Notes under the pieces: model-generated
What the model was told of the DNA's origin: nothing
Databases searched by the model: none
Seen by the model: only the letters and a program-made list of their open reading frames with translations
Shown: in pieces, positions 1 to 9,473 of the stretch
Numbering within the stretch: the stretch's first letter is position 1
Layout of the letters: the number at the start of each line of letters is the position of its first letter
Program-made: the position numbers and the translations under genes
Source: an uncultured Bartonella sp.
Lineage (GTDB): Bacteria; Pseudomonadota; Alphaproteobacteria; Rhizobiales; Rhizobiaceae
Direction: 5' to 3'
Assembly (NCBI GenBank): GCA_945285915.1
Contig: CALYQL010000008.1
Span: 47,305 to 111,304 of the forward strand
DNA length: 64,000 nt

Positions 1-543
1 GATCCGATATCACTGCAAGGTGGTGGATACTTATGGTATCGATTGGACAGTGTAATACCGGCACGCGATCGCACACTTGAAGAAGTTAAAGACAAAGTCA
101 CTAATGGCTGGAAATCTGATGAAATACAGTATCGCCTGAATGAAGAAGCCAAAAAACTTGAAGGTGAGTTGAAAAACGGCAAGAATCTTGACGCTCTGGC
201 GAAAGAACTTGGCGTGACCAAACAGACGGCAAGAGGATTAAAACGTGGGAACTCTGCTGAAGTTATCGGGTCTGAGGGTGTTGCAGCTGTTTTTGCTGGA
301 CCTAAGGGCCATAAAGGTACGGCTAAAGGCGCTTTATCAGATAACCGTATCATCTACGAAGTTACAGAATCTATAGAGCCTCTTAACACAGATGCGAAAT
401 CATTGAGCTCCGAACAGCGCAAAAATTTCGATTTAATGATGGGTGCCGATTTAAAAACTGAACTGTTACTTGTCGGTAATGAGCAGACGCCCGTGAAGGC
501 CGATAATACAAATTATAATCAAATTCTTCAAAATCTTCAGTGA
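1..543 (+). CDS. ppiD: Peptidyl-prolyl cis-trans isomerase (PpiD/SurA type), C-terminal part only
   Basis: The frame is open from base 1, so the gene starts upstream of the window; 180 residues remain. The first residues ([15 protein letters not shown]) resemble the stretch after the parvulin domain of PpiD. A charged helical segment follows (about residues 25-60), then a C-terminal domain without a membrane helix. PpiD is an inner-membrane-anchored periplasmic folding factor that acts on proteins leaving the Sec translocon; the anchor would lie in the missing N-terminus. trpD begins 7 bp after the stop, an arrangement I know from other rhizobia. A SurA-like protein is the main alternative, because the isomerase domain itself is not visible. 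Confidence 0.72.
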   Translation, partial: DPISLQGGGYLWYRLDSVIPARDRTLEEVKDKVTNGWKSDEIQYRLNEEAKKLEGELKNGKNLDALAKELGVTKQTARGLKRGNSAEVIGSEGVAAVFAGPKGHKGTAKGALSDNRIIYEVTESIEPLNTDAKSLSSEQRKNFDLMMGADLKTELLLVGNEQTPVKADNTNYNQILQNLQ

Positions 544-550
544 GGCTAAC

Positions 551-1579
551 ATGAGCGACCTAAAACCTTTTATCAATAAGGTAGCAACAGGCTCACCTTT
601 GACACGTGATGAGGCCGAACAGGCTTTTACAATCATGATGTCTGGACAAGCGACACCAGCGCAAATAGGTGGTTTTCTCATGTCCTTGCGCGTTCGTGGG
701 GAAACAATTGATGAAATTACTGGTGCTGTAGCATCTATGAGAAAAAAGATGTTGCCGGTTGAAGCTGATGAAAACGCAATCGATATTGTTGGAACGGGCG
801 GCGACCAATCAGGTTCGTACAATGTATCAACAGCGACAGCATTTGTTGTGGCTGGTGCGGGTGTGCCAGTCGGTAAACACGGTAATCGCGCATTATCATC
901 TAAATCGGGAGCGGCTGATGCTTTGGCGGCACTTGGGGTGAATATCGATGCAACGCCCGAAACGATCGGTCGGTGTATTAAAGAAGTGGGTTTAGGTTTT
1001 ATGTTTGCCCCTACCCACCATACCGCTATGCGTCATGTTGGACCCGCTCGTGTGGAACTTGGCACGAGAACAATATTCAACATTTTAGGGCCTTTATCGA
1101 ATCCTGCTGGAATAACCAAGCAGTTAATTGGTGTTTTTTCGCCTGAATGGGTTGTGCCGATTGCCAAGGTACTCCAAGGGCTTGGTTCTAAATCATTATG
1201 GGTTGTGCATGGTAGCGGCATGGACGAACTCACAACAGCTGGAGAAACTCAAGTTGCCGCTCTCAAAAATGGCGAGTTGACAACATTTACTGTTACACCT
1301 GAAGATGCCGGTTTAAAACGTGTTACTATGGATGCCCTACGTGGTGGAAATCCGCAACAGAATGCTGAAGCCTTGCGTGAGGTTCTGGATGGCAAACATG
1401 GTGCCTATCGAGATATTGTCCTGCTGAATGCTGCTGCAGCCTTTATCATTGCTGGTAAGGCTGAAACCTTGAAAGAAGGTGTAAAAATTGGTGAAGCCAG
1501 TATTGATGAAGGTAAAGCAAGAGCCAAACTTGATGAGCTGGTAAAAGTTTCCAATAGTGTCGGTGGGAACAATGAGTGA
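551..1579 (+). CDS. trpD: Anthranilate phosphoribosyltransferase
   Basis: This 342-residue protein joins anthranilate to phosphoribosyl pyrophosphate, the second committed step of tryptophan synthesis, in the cytoplasm. The phosphoribosyl-binding loop GTGGD is at residues 81-85, followed by the family signature NVST and KHGNR (109-113) and SSKSGAAD. An N-terminal helical domain precedes the catalytic domain, and the length is normal. The ATG has a GAGG ribosome site five to six bases upstream. The stop lies inside the start of trpC (8-bp overlap), so the two are probably translationally coupled. A trp pathway here argues against the blood-borne Bartonella species, which I believe have mostly lost it. 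Confidence 0.97.
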   Translation: MSDLKPFINKVATGSPLTRDEAEQAFTIMMSGQATPAQIGGFLMSLRVRGETIDEITGAVASMRKKMLPVEADENAIDIVGTGGDQSGSYNVSTATAFVVAGAGVPVGKHGNRALSSKSGAADALAALGVNIDATPETIGRCIKEVGLGFMFAPTHHTAMRHVGPARVELGTRTIFNILGPLSNPAGITKQLIGVFSPEWVVPIAKVLQGLGSKSLWVVHGSGMDELTTAGETQVAALKNGELTTFTVTPEDAGLKRVTMDALRGGNPQQNAEALREVLDGKHGAYRDIVLLNAAAAFIIAGKAETLKEGVKIGEASIDEGKARAKLDELVKVSNSVGGNNE

Positions 1580-2363
1580 TATTTTAAAAAAAATAGAAGT
1601 CTATAAACGGCAAGAAATTGCCAAGGCAAAAGCCGCCCTTCCATTAGATGAAATTAAAGCAATAGCACGTGATGCAGATAAGCCGCGTGGTTTTTATCAA
1701 GCCCTCAAAAACAAGGAAAAGGCTGGACTATTTGGTCTGATTGCCGAAATAAAAAAGGCTAGCCCATCAAAGGGATTGATACGACCTGATTTTGATCCAC
1801 CGGCTTTGGCTAAAGCTTATGAGGATGGTGGTGCTGCATGTTTATCGGTATTGACAGATGTTCCATCGTTTCAAGGCTCACCGGATTTTCTTGTCGCGGC
1901 AAGGAAAGCCTGCAACCTACCTGCATTGCGCAAAGATTTTTTGTTTGACGCTTATCAGGTTTACGAAGCCCGCGCATGGGGTGCGGATTGTATTCTTATT
2001 ATTCTCGCAGCAATTGATGATGACCTTGCCTTGACGTTGGAAGATACAGCGTTTGAACTTGGTATGGATGTGCTTATCGAAACACACAATGAACAGGAAG
2101 TTGAACGGGCGTTAAAGCTAAAATCACCTTTGATTGGTGTCAACAACCGTAATTTGCGTAATTTTGAGGTGGATCTTGCCAATTGTGAACGTCTTTCGCA
2201 TATGATCCCACAAGACCGCTTGTTGGTTGGTGAAAGTGGAATATTTACACATGATGACTTGTTACGATTGGAAAAAAGTAACATTCGGTCATTCCTCATC
2301 GGTGAGAGTCTCATGCGACAGACCGATGTAACAGCAGCAACGAAAACATTGTTAGGCTTATGA
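1572..2363 (+). CDS. trpC: Indole-3-glycerol phosphate synthase
   Basis: This 263-residue TIM-barrel enzyme closes the indole ring of carboxyphenylaminodeoxyribulose phosphate to give indole-3-glycerol phosphate. The family motif [11 protein letters not shown] lies near residues 58-68 and carries the catalytic lysines; GVNNRNL and LVGESGI (phosphate binding) follow further on. It is a monofunctional TrpC with no fused TrpF. I chose the ATG at 1572 over the upstream GTG at 1557 because the family starts at this point and GGTGGGA lies just before it. It overlaps trpD by 8 bp and is separated from moaC by one base. Confidence 0.97.
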   Translation: MSDILKKIEVYKRQEIAKAKAALPLDEIKAIARDADKPRGFYQALKNKEKAGLFGLIAEIKKASPSKGLIRPDFDPPALAKAYEDGGAACLSVLTDVPSFQGSPDFLVAARKACNLPALRKDFLFDAYQVYEARAWGADCILIILAAIDDDLALTLEDTAFELGMDVLIETHNEQEVERALKLKSPLIGVNNRNLRNFEVDLANCERLSHMIPQDRLLVGESGIFTHDDLLRLEKSNIRSFLIGESLMRQTDVTAATKTLLGL

Positions 2364-2364
2364 C

Positions 2365-2868
2365 ATGAACGATGCGCTTACACATATCAATAGCAAGGGG
2401 GAAGCCCGCATGGTTGACGTGGGGGCTAAGGTAGAGACAGAACGTACAGCTATAGCAAATGGCTGTATCCGCATGGCAAAAGAAACACTCAATGCTATTG
2501 AAAGTGGTAAAACGCCGAAGGGTGATGTTATAGCCACAGCCCGTATTGCTGGCATTATGAGTGCCAAAAAGACATCTGACATTATTCCACTTTGTCACCC
2601 GCTTCTTCTGACTAAAGTGGAAGTGACTATCGAAGCTGACTATGATTTGCCAGGTTATCGTGTATGTGCAACCGCAAGCCTTAACGGGAAAACTGGTGTT
2701 GAGATGGAAGCACTAACCGCCGTTTCTGTAACCTGCCTGACACTTTACGATATGGCAAAAGCACTCGACAAAAATATGGTCATTTCAGATATCTGCCTTG
2801 TTGAAAAACGGGGTGGAAAGTCCGGTTTATGGAAACGAGAGAATACACATGCCTCTACTGAATATTGA
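2365..2868 (+). CDS. moaC: Cyclic pyranopterin monophosphate synthase
   Basis: MoaC acts after MoaA in the first stage of molybdenum cofactor synthesis, forming cyclic pyranopterin monophosphate from GTP-derived cyclohydropterin. The 167 residues carry the family signatures MVDVG near residue 13, IPLCHPL near residue 73, and the [11 protein letters not shown] helix with the conserved Asp and Lys of the active site. It starts one base after the trpC stop and its last 20 bp overlap moeA, so tryptophan and molybdopterin genes share one transcript. No moaA is present in the window; moaD and moaE lie 25 kb away. Confidence 0.97.
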   Translation: MNDALTHINSKGEARMVDVGAKVETERTAIANGCIRMAKETLNAIESGKTPKGDVIATARIAGIMSAKKTSDIIPLCHPLLLTKVEVTIEADYDLPGYRVCATASLNGKTGVEMEALTAVSVTCLTLYDMAKALDKNMVISDICLVEKRGGKSGLWKRENTHASTEY

Positions 2869-4075
2869 TGAAGCGTTAAATCGTTTATTGTCTGCTACCC
2901 AAACATTGGAAATTGAAAATGTCAGTCTATCTAATATTGGGCTCAGACAAGTGCTTGCAGATGATATTACAGCAAAATTAACTGAACCACCTTTCCGCTC
3001 TTCGGCTATGGATGGATATGCAATTAGAGTGAGCGATTATGTCCAATCCAATTCCTTCAAAGTTATTGGTGAATCGGCTGCGGGTAAAGGTTTTAGTGGC
3101 AAGATTGGAAGTGGCGAGGCTGTTAGAATTTTCACCGGTGCACCGGTACCTGATGATGCAGATTGCGTGGTTATTCAGGAAAAAACAGAAATCAAAGATG
3201 ATATTATCGTCATCACCGACACGCCAAAATTAAATGACAATATCCGTCCGTTAGGAGGACATTTTAAAAAGGGTGATACTGTCTTCAGTAAAGGCAAGGT
3301 TGTTTCTCCTGCGGCAATCGCACTATGTGCATCAAGTGGATATGCAACAATCCCAGTTATTCGCCGTCCAAAGGTTGCTATTTTGGCAACAGGAAATGAA
3401 CTTGTAGCACCGGGTGAAATACCGGGTAAGGATCAGATTGTTTGTTCAAACTCATTTGGTTTGGCGCAAATAGCGCGCAGTCGCGATTGTCAGGTAATTG
3501 ACCTAGGAATAGCACGTGATAATGAAGAGTCTATCCGATCAGCCATTAAAAAGGCTCGGCAAGAAGGTGCAGATCTACTTCTGACGAGTGGCGGTGTTTC
3601 TGTTGGGAAATATGATTTAGTCCAGACTGTTCTAAAAGATGAAGGCATGGAGCTGGACTTCTGGAAAATTGCTATGCGCCCTGGAAAACCGCTTATGTTC
3701 GGCACATTGCCAGGTGAACATAAAATGCTGGTACTTGGATTACCGGGAAATCCGGTTTCAAGTTTGGTATGTGCGCATCTCTTCTTGGTGCCTGTTCTTG
3801 AAAAGCTATCTGGTAGAGTATATGCGCCGCATATTGAAAATGCTGTTTTGAACGCTCCCCTACCCCCAAATGGACCACGTAAGCACTTTATCCGTGCAAA
3901 TCTGACACGCGGTGCCAATGGAGAAGCGCATGTTACACCTGTCAGCAGTCCCGATTCTTCAATGATTAGACTTATGGCCAATGCCGATTGTTTGATTATT
4001 CAAGAAGAAAATGGCACACCGCTTAATGTTGGCGACAATTGCCGCGTATTCATTCCAGATGAAATCGGCTTATAA
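2849..4075 (+). CDS. moeA: Molybdopterin molybdotransferase
   Basis: MoeA inserts molybdate into adenylated molybdopterin, the last common step of cofactor synthesis. The 408-residue protein has the [12 protein letters not shown] motif (residues 47-58), the MoCF domain with [11 protein letters not shown], and GLPGNPVSS near the start of the C-terminal domain. The ATG at 2849 was chosen over an upstream in-frame start because the family starts [14 protein letters not shown] and GGAAACGAGAG precedes it. Its stop overlaps the stop of the convergent gene at 4070 by 6 bp, leaving no room for a normal terminator. In Brucella and relatives I expect lexA after moeA; here the synteny breaks. Confidence 0.96.
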   Translation: MPLLNIDEALNRLLSATQTLEIENVSLSNIGLRQVLADDITAKLTEPPFRSSAMDGYAIRVSDYVQSNSFKVIGESAAGKGFSGKIGSGEAVRIFTGAPVPDDADCVVIQEKTEIKDDIIVITDTPKLNDNIRPLGGHFKKGDTVFSKGKVVSPAAIALCASSGYATIPVIRRPKVAILATGNELVAPGEIPGKDQIVCSNSFGLAQIARSRDCQVIDLGIARDNEESIRSAIKKARQEGADLLLTSGGVSVGKYDLVQTVLKDEGMELDFWKIAMRPGKPLMFGTLPGEHKMLVLGLPGNPVSSLVCAHLFLVPVLEKLSGRVYAPHIENAVLNAPLPPNGPRKHFIRANLTRGANGEAHVTPVSSPDSSMIRLMANADCLIIQEENGTPLNVGDNCRVFIPDEIGL

Positions 4076-4930
4076 AATATCAGGATAACGACCACTTATA
4101 GCGGTCTTGAACATTGTGAAAAATTGATAAATAGGCGAGACATTGATGCTGATTTTGAAAGCATCAACTCCCGCCTTTTCTATTTTTTTCATGGCGGACG
4201 GTATAATGGAAAGCGGCAAAAACGCTAACTGGATATTCTTTGGCAATTGATTGTTGGCAACTAGAAATCTTTGATAATGTTCTCTTCCCAGAGCGACAAA
4301 GGCGGTAATTAATCGCTGTTTTTCATCATCTGATGCAAGGTTTGATTGAAAAGCAGATGGTGTATTTCCTATCGCCTCAATGACAGATGTTGGAAAATAA
4401 AGCTGCTTGCGTGCTTCTGTATAGGGCAGCAGGCGTAATAAACCGCATATTGCCTGAGCTATACCGCCGTGTCCCGATGCATCGGCAGCCTTGGCAGCAT
4501 TTTCTTCATCCAATATCAGACAAGACAATTGTAGTAATGTGCAGGCAGTGTCACCACAATAGCCTTCAAATGCATTCAAGTCGGGCATTGTATCGTTATA
4601 CAAATCAAAGACACGAGCATCACAATACCGCATAAAGGCATTTTTCGGTAACTTATACCGCTCAATCGTATCCAACAGCGAATCCAATATGGGATTTTGG
4701 TCATTGCTATCAGCCCGCTCGCCAGCAATAGCATCACGCCACCAATGCAAGCGAATTTCGCCAATCATTGGTTCATGCACGGTTTCTCGTATTCTCGCAA
4801 TCTCAAGATTGAATGCATATAGCGCAGCAAGGCTGCCACGCTTTTCCTTTGGTGCAAAAAGGACAGAGAGATAACGCTCCCTATCGCCCAGCTTCAAAAG
4901 ATCCAGACAATATTGGTTAGCACTTTTCAT
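4070..4930 (-). CDS. Squalene/phytoene synthase-fold protein, NDUFAF6-like
   Basis: This 286-residue protein has the all-helical squalene/phytoene synthase fold but looks non-catalytic. Where real synthases have the first Asp-rich motif it reads EIARIRETV, and the second Asp-rich motif is also missing after YCGDTACTL. The segment GIAQAICGLLRLLPY followed by basic residues and FPTSV matches the mitochondrial complex I assembly factor NDUFAF6 as I remember it. The ATG overlaps the stop of the preceding gene as ATGA, so the two are coupled. No carotenoid or hopanoid genes are near. Annotation as phytoene synthase would be misleading; a role in respiratory complex assembly is inference. Confidence 0.85.
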   Translation of the reverse strand: MKSANQYCLDLLKLGDRERYLSVLFAPKEKRGSLAALYAFNLEIARIRETVHEPMIGEIRLHWWRDAIAGERADSNDQNPILDSLLDTIERYKLPKNAFMRYCDARVFDLYNDTMPDLNAFEGYCGDTACTLLQLSCLILDEENAAKAADASGHGGIAQAICGLLRLLPYTEARKQLYFPTSVIEAIGNTPSAFQSNLASDDEKQRLITAFVALGREHYQRFLVANNQLPKNIQLAFLPLSIIPSAMKKIEKAGVDAFKISINVSPIYQFFTMFKTAISGRYPDIL

Positions 4931-5313
4931 TCGACAGCATAGAACAGTGCAGCCACTGCACGATCTTCCGCTAACAACACGTTGTAGGTGCGCACGGCCG
5001 CACCCGTACTCATCGTGTCGGTTGAAATATGATTTTGCCTCAATACGGCAAGAATATCCTGAGGCAAACGCAACAAATTATCCCCTGTTCCAACAAGAAA
5101 TACCTCTATCTTATCTGCTTCCTGCAATACGCGTTCAATATCTGCCATCGTTGGAATAGGCGATTGAGGTGTAATGCCATAAATACCGGATGGTACACAA
5201 ATAATCGAACCGCGATGTGACATATCTGCGAATCTGAAACCACCATTGCCATAAGCTTCTATTGGCGCACGTCCCGGAAAGTGGGCTTCTCTTATCTGGA
5301 TTGCATCAAACAT
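4927..5313 (-). CDS. Mth938-like (DUF498) domain protein, NDUFAF3 homologue
   Basis: This 128-residue single-domain protein belongs to the Mth938/DUF498 family, recognised from GNGGFRFADMSHRGSI near the start, the PSGIYGI stretch, and the C-terminal DTMSTGAAVRTYN segment. The human family member NDUFAF3 helps assemble respiratory complex I; the bacterial role is not settled. I chose ATG at 5313 rather than TTG at 5319 because AAAGGG lies six bases before the ATG. It sits 12 bp after secDF and overlaps the NDUFAF6-like gene by 4 bp, so it is in the secDF transcript. Confidence 0.88.
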   Translation of the reverse strand: MFDAIQIREAHFPGRAPIEAYGNGGFRFADMSHRGSIICVPSGIYGITPQSPIPTMADIERVLQEADKIEVFLVGTGDNLLRLPQDILAVLRQNHISTDTMSTGAAVRTYNVLLAEDRAVAALFYAVE

Positions 5314-5325
5314 GGACAACCCTTT

Positions 5326-7563
5326 CTATTGTGTGCTGGTTGCGTTTGGTTTTACCCTTAGAAGCACAAGAAGCGGACCTGCAATAAATATTGATGAATA
5401 GGTGCCAATAACAATACCAATCAATAAAACGGAAGCAAAATCCTTCATATCTGCCCCACCAAAGTAATACAGGGGAATATGGGCAAGTAGGGTTACCAAA
5501 GATGTCAATATTGTACGGGATAATGTGCGGTTAATGGCAATATCAACGAGACTTGTCATGGCAATTCCACCCCGTTTGGCCAGAAGTGAACGTATCCGGT
5601 CATAAACTACAATCGTATCGTTGAGCGAATAACCGATAATTGCCAATAGCGCTGCTATACTCCATAAGTTAAATTGCCATTGGAACAACAAAAAGACACC
5701 AACAAGAATGATAACGTCATGGATTGTTGTCAGAACAGCTCCCAATGCAAATTGCCAACGGAACCTTATCCAGACATAAGCAAAAATAGCCAATAGTGAG
5801 ACGAGAATCGCCAAAGCACTAACACGGCTTAATTCACTTGAAACGGTTGGTCCTACAATATCCATGCGCTGCAGTGTGTAATCCTCATCGAACTCACCTC
5901 TGAGTTTAACAGCAACAGTTTGCTCTGCATCTTCGCCATTTCCTTGGCTAGCGATTGTCAACAAAGCAACAGATGGTCTTTTGGCCTGTGTTACCGTTAC
6001 GCCGCCAATATTTAGCTCGTTTACTCTATTGGCTATATCATAAATATCTGCCTGACCTTTTTTGGCTTCCAACACAGCCAAAGATCCGCCTGAAAAATCT
6101 ATTCCATAATTAACACCTGCGGACCAATAAAGCCCACCGGTCAAAATGACCAATACAACAGAAAGACCCAATGTAATTTTACCGAGTTTCATGAAATGTA
6201 TACTCGTATTGGGCGGAATAATGCGAATGATGCGCTGTGGAATTTCACGCGGACGGAATGACCTGATCCACCAGCTTATCATCATGCGTGTAAAGGTGAA
6301 TGTGGTAAAAAGCGACGTCAGAATTCCAATTGTGACGGTAAGTGCAAAGCCATGTATTGGGCCAGTACCGAGCATGAACAAGACCAGTGCCGCGATAAAA
6401 GTTGTAACATTTGCGTCCAGAATAGTACCAATCGCGCCAGAAAAACCGGCTTCAATTGCTTGTGTTACCGAATAATTGCTACGGCGAGCTTCTCTTATGC
6501 GCTCATAAATAAGAATATTGGAGTCGACCGATACGCCGATAATCAACACCAGACCGGCAAATCCGGCCAAGGTTAGCGGTATTCCTATAATAGAGAGTAC
6601 CGCAATCAACATACCTAAATTGGCTGCAAGCGCAATATCGGCGGTTACACCCAGTAAGCCATAGGATAATATCATAAATAAAGCGACAACAATCACGGCA
6701 CCAAATGCAGCATATAAGCCTGCTTTTGCATAAGCCGAGCCAAGATCTCCACCAATTGTGCGCTCTTCAATAAATGTCAGATCTTCCGGCAGAGGTCCCG
6801 TTGAAAGCACTGTCTGGAGGTTTTGTGCGACATCTTGCGGCAAAGGTCCTACACGAATATAGCCATCATCAATTGGTGCAGGAAAACGAAGAGCCGACAG
6901 CACCTCATTATCAAATACGATAATTAAGCGTTTACCTGCGCTATTTCGAGTGAATTCAGAAAGCTTATTTTGACCTTCCCCATTCAGTGCAACCGTCAAA
7001 ACCGCGTTGCCATTTTTTTCGGCTTCTGCATAAGCCGAAGCAACATCGGCATTGGTTAGAAATGGCTTATCCTTCATAAGATAACTGACTGGAGGATCAT
7101 CCATGGAATAGCCGATTATCGTTCCAGAAGGACGCTGCACCTTACCCATAACAATATCGCCTACAGGAACCGAGGTATCTTCTTCATAAAGAGAAAGACG
7201 AGCCGTGACACTGACAATATCTTTTAACAACTGAACATTGAATAAGCCAGGCACTTCAATACGGATTTTATCGCGCCCTTGCTTTGCAATGGAATAATCT
7301 TGGAAATCGGATGCGCCAATATCAAGGCGCCGTTCCATAACATTAATAGTTTCCTCACGCTTATTAACAGCGTTGGCAGGCATTTGCACAACAAGACGCG
7401 AACCGCCTTGCAAATCAATGCCCATTGGCAAATGCAGTGTAGAATAAAACTTGGGCAAATGATTGAGGACGCTATGTGGCAATATGTTGGGAAGCGCCAC
7501 AACAATACCAAGAATAACAACCAACCAAATCAGAAACCGTTTCCAGCGAGGAAAATAAAGCAT
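5326..7563 (-). CDS. secDF: Protein translocase subunit SecDF (fused)
   Basis: One 745-residue chain carries both SecD and SecF. SecD spans roughly residues 1-440, with GIDLQGGS at 48-55, a periplasmic domain, and the membrane motif GVSVDSNILIYERIRE near 343-358 that holds the proton-channel aspartate. SecF follows, with GIDFSGGS at 487-494 and GYSLNDTIVVYDRIR near residue 650. SecDF uses the proton gradient to pull exported proteins through SecYEG. The ATG has AGGAG upstream. It is preceded by yajC, its usual partner, and followed by two short genes likely tied to membrane complex assembly. The fusion is normal in alphaproteobacteria; the length is toward the short end. Confidence 0.97.
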   Translation of the reverse strand: MLYFPRWKRFLIWLVVILGIVVALPNILPHSVLNHLPKFYSTLHLPMGIDLQGGSRLVVQMPANAVNKREETINVMERRLDIGASDFQDYSIAKQGRDKIRIEVPGLFNVQLLKDIVSVTARLSLYEEDTSVPVGDIVMGKVQRPSGTIIGYSMDDPPVSYLMKDKPFLTNADVASAYAEAEKNGNAVLTVALNGEGQNKLSEFTRNSAGKRLIIVFDNEVLSALRFPAPIDDGYIRVGPLPQDVAQNLQTVLSTGPLPEDLTFIEERTIGGDLGSAYAKAGLYAAFGAVIVVALFMILSYGLLGVTADIALAANLGMLIAVLSIIGIPLTLAGFAGLVLIIGVSVDSNILIYERIREARRSNYSVTQAIEAGFSGAIGTILDANVTTFIAALVLFMLGTGPIHGFALTVTIGILTSLFTTFTFTRMMISWWIRSFRPREIPQRIIRIIPPNTSIHFMKLGKITLGLSVVLVILTGGLYWSAGVNYGIDFSGGSLAVLEAKKGQADIYDIANRVNELNIGGVTVTQAKRPSVALLTIASQGNGEDAEQTVAVKLRGEFDEDYTLQRMDIVGPTVSSELSRVSALAILVSLLAIFAYVWIRFRWQFALGAVLTTIHDVIILVGVFLLFQWQFNLWSIAALLAIIGYSLNDTIVVYDRIRSLLAKRGGIAMTSLVDIAINRTLSRTILTSLVTLLAHIPLYYFGGADMKDFASVLLIGIVIGTYSSIFIAGPLLVLLRVKPNATSTQ

Positions 7564-7724
7564 AAACGGACTCCTAATTTAAGATGATACCCATTTTATA
7601 AATGGAATATCTGTTGTTGCAAACCACTTGTGCCTTTAAATTATAAAAGGGACCCAACCAATACGGTAAGGTCCGATTTTATTTATGATACGCGTACCAC
7701 AAATATATTACCAAACAAGAAACG

Positions 7725-7752
7725 AAGATTCCTGCGTTACAGGAATCTTTTT
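7725..7752. terminator. Hairpin between yajC and secDF
   Basis: A perfect 10-bp inverted repeat AAGATTCCTG (7725-7734) and CAGGAATCTT (7740-7749) encloses the loop CGTTA. The T run is better on the + strand (7748-7752), yet both flanking genes run on the - strand, where the hairpin is followed only by CGTTTC. It may act as a partial terminator or attenuator that lowers secDF output relative to yajC, or as an mRNA stabiliser. No gene is visible in the remaining 7564-7799 spacer. Confidence 0.5.
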
Positions 7753-7799
7753 GATAAAATCGCAAATGGCGTCAAACTATCAAAAAATAGTTGCCGCTA

Positions 7800-8279
7800 T
7801 TATTTTGCATTCTTATCTGCTTCATCCTTGCTCTCTGTTTCGGTAGATGCTGTTTCTACTGTTTTAGGAGCATCAGCATCTTTTTCAACCAGCTTTGGTG
7901 CAGCTTTTTTGGCAGATTTTTGTTTGGCTGCCGGTTTTGGTTTGCTTTCAGCGGCTGGTTCACCTTTCACGCGAACATCAGCAATCGTCGCAAGAAGAAC
8001 ACGAATGCGTGTATTCTCGGCGACTTCAACTTCAATCTCCCCAGTTCCTTCGCTGACCTTGACAACACGACCAACAATACCGCCACCTGTGACAACCGTG
8101 TCGCCACGACGAACTGCATTCAGCATTTCCTGACGCTTCTTCATCTGATTGCGCTGAGGACGGATAATAAGAAAATACATGATCACAAAGATCAGAATAA
8201 AAGGAGCAAATGTCATCAATGTTGACATTTCACCTGTTGCGCCACCAGCTGCCTGAGCATAAGCGTTCGTAATAAACAT
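7800..8279 (-). CDS. yajC: Sec translocon accessory protein YajC
   Basis: The 159-residue protein has one membrane helix (about residues 19-40, ending FLIIRPQRNQ) and the YajC cytoplasmic domain with RRGDTVVTGGGIVGRV. YajC binds SecDF and YidC at the inner membrane. Beyond about residue 105 it carries an unusual tail rich in Lys, Ala, Pro and Glu (AESKPKPAAKQKSAKKAAP) that makes it about 50 residues longer than the E. coli protein. AGGAG precedes the ATG. It heads the yajC-secDF run and is divergent from the AAA ATPase gene. Confidence 0.95.
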   Translation of the reverse strand: MFITNAYAQAAGGATGEMSTLMTFAPFILIFVIMYFLIIRPQRNQMKKRQEMLNAVRRGDTVVTGGGIVGRVVKVSEGTGEIEVEVAENTRIRVLLATIADVRVKGEPAAESKPKPAAKQKSAKKAAPKLVEKDADAPKTVETASTETESKDEADKNAK

Positions 8280-8410
8280 ATATATTCTCCTAATCGATCA
8301 CGATAAGCATTGGCCTATCTTGATTGTTTTCACTTAGAGGCGACCTTATTAGGTCTTTTACCATGTTTTCCTTAACCGCAGTCACACGGTCGTGATATTT
8401 TATTGGCATT

Positions 8411-8463
8411 AAAGCCTTGCCAGCAGGAACGCAACCGGCAAAACTTGGCATAGGCCTTTTTTT
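8411..8463 (+). terminator. Terminator-like hairpin in the AAA ATPase leader
   Basis: An imperfect stem pairs AAAGCCTTGCC (8411-8421) with GGCATAGGCCTTT (8447-8459) and is followed by seven T (8457-8463). A second, shorter hairpin GACCT-TATT-AGGTC-TTTT lies at 8342-8359. Both have their T run on the + strand, inside the 241-bp spacer between divergent yajC and the gene at 8521. They could terminate a short leader transcript or attenuate the ATPase gene. The stem has bulges, so this is a tentative call. Confidence 0.33.
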
Positions 8464-8520
8464 ATCGTTATCTAGGTACTTATTTATTTTTTTTGCTGAT
8501 TCAATCGTCGGAACACCAAA

Positions 8521-9387
8521 ATGACTGAAAACAATATACTTGCACAAAAACTCGATGAAATTATCGAGGCATTAAACAGAATTGCCCCGCCCAAACCACA
8601 TCTTCTCGACCTAACGCATGCGGACTGCTTCGTTTGGAATCCGGAAAAAATTACACTCATTGATGTTCCGAAAGTCAACAAAGTTGATATTACACTTATT
8701 AAAGGTGTCGAGACTGCACGCAATGCACTTTTAGAAAATACGCGTTATTTCGCCAACGGATTGCCGGCTAACAATGTTTTGTTATGGGGCGCGCGCGGTA
8801 TGGGAAAATCCTCTTTGGTAAAATCTGTTCACGCCGCCATTAATGAAGAAAACCAGCAAAAACCACCGCTTAAACTTATTGAAATTCATCGGGAAGATAT
8901 CGACTCACTACCCCTACTCATGAGCCAATTAAAGCAAACAAACTATCGTTGTATTCTGTTTTGCGATGATCTTTCGTTTGATCACGATGATACATCCTAC
9001 AAATCGCTTAAAGCAGCCCTTGATGGTGGCGTAGAAGGTCGCCCTGACAATGTTATTTTTTATGCAACGTCAAACCGACGCCATCTTATGCCGCGCAATA
9101 TGATTGATAATGAACAATCAACTGCGGTTAACCCATCAGAGGCGATAGAGGAAAAAGTATCCTTATCCGATAGATTTGGATTGTGGCTCGGTTTCCATAA
9201 ATGCTCGCAAGATGATTATCTTGATATGATCGACGCTTATGTCCAACATTATGGATTAAATCAACCATTGGAACAAACCCACCATGAAGCATTGGAATGG
9301 GCAACAACAAGAGGAAATCGCTCAGGGCGCGTTGCTTGGCAATTTATCCAAGGGCTAGCAGGTAGACTAGGAAAAACATTGGATTAA
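8521..9387 (+). CDS. AAA family ATPase, DUF815
   Basis: This 288-residue ATPase has the phosphate loop GARGMGKSS at residues 90-98 and a Walker B segment CILFCDDL at 144-151, followed by YATSNRRHLMP (sensor region) and an arginine-rich end. The pattern LLWGARGxGKSS is typical of the DUF815/COG2607 family, widespread in alphaproteobacteria and without an assigned cellular role that I know. It is a single + strand gene set between yajC and the nlpD-like gene, which are both on the - strand. It ends at a strong bidirectional terminator. Confidence 0.9.
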   Translation: MTENNILAQKLDEIIEALNRIAPPKPHLLDLTHADCFVWNPEKITLIDVPKVNKVDITLIKGVETARNALLENTRYFANGLPANNVLLWGARGMGKSSLVKSVHAAINEENQQKPPLKLIEIHREDIDSLPLLMSQLKQTNYRCILFCDDLSFDHDDTSYKSLKAALDGGVEGRPDNVIFYATSNRRHLMPRNMIDNEQSTAVNPSEAIEEKVSLSDRFGLWLGFHKCSQDDYLDMIDAYVQHYGLNQPLEQTHHEALEWATTRGNRSGRVAWQFIQGLAGRLGKTLD

Positions 9388-9394
9388 CAAACCA

Positions 9395-9421
9395 AAAAAG
9401 CCGGATAAAATCCGGCTTTTT
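9395..9421. terminator. Bidirectional intrinsic terminator
   Basis: A perfect 11-bp stem, AAAAAGCCGGA (9395-9405) and TCCGGCTTTTT (9411-9421), with loop TAAAA. The A and T tracts make it work in both directions, ending the AAA ATPase gene (+) and the convergent nlpD-like gene (-), whose stop is at 9474. Confidence 0.92.
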
Positions 9422-9473
9422 ATATTTCACGAAACGATTGCAAAACGATATTGCTTTTCCAAACAAAAAGATA

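Noticed and set aside
4070..4930. Phytoene or squalene synthase as enzyme call
   Set aside because: Both Asp-rich motifs are missing and no carotenoid or hopanoid genes are near.
8290..8547. 85-codon frame on the - strand between yajC and the DUF815 gene
   Set aside because: It runs into the start of the DUF815 gene, has no ribosome site or recognisable domain, and occupies the shared promoter region.
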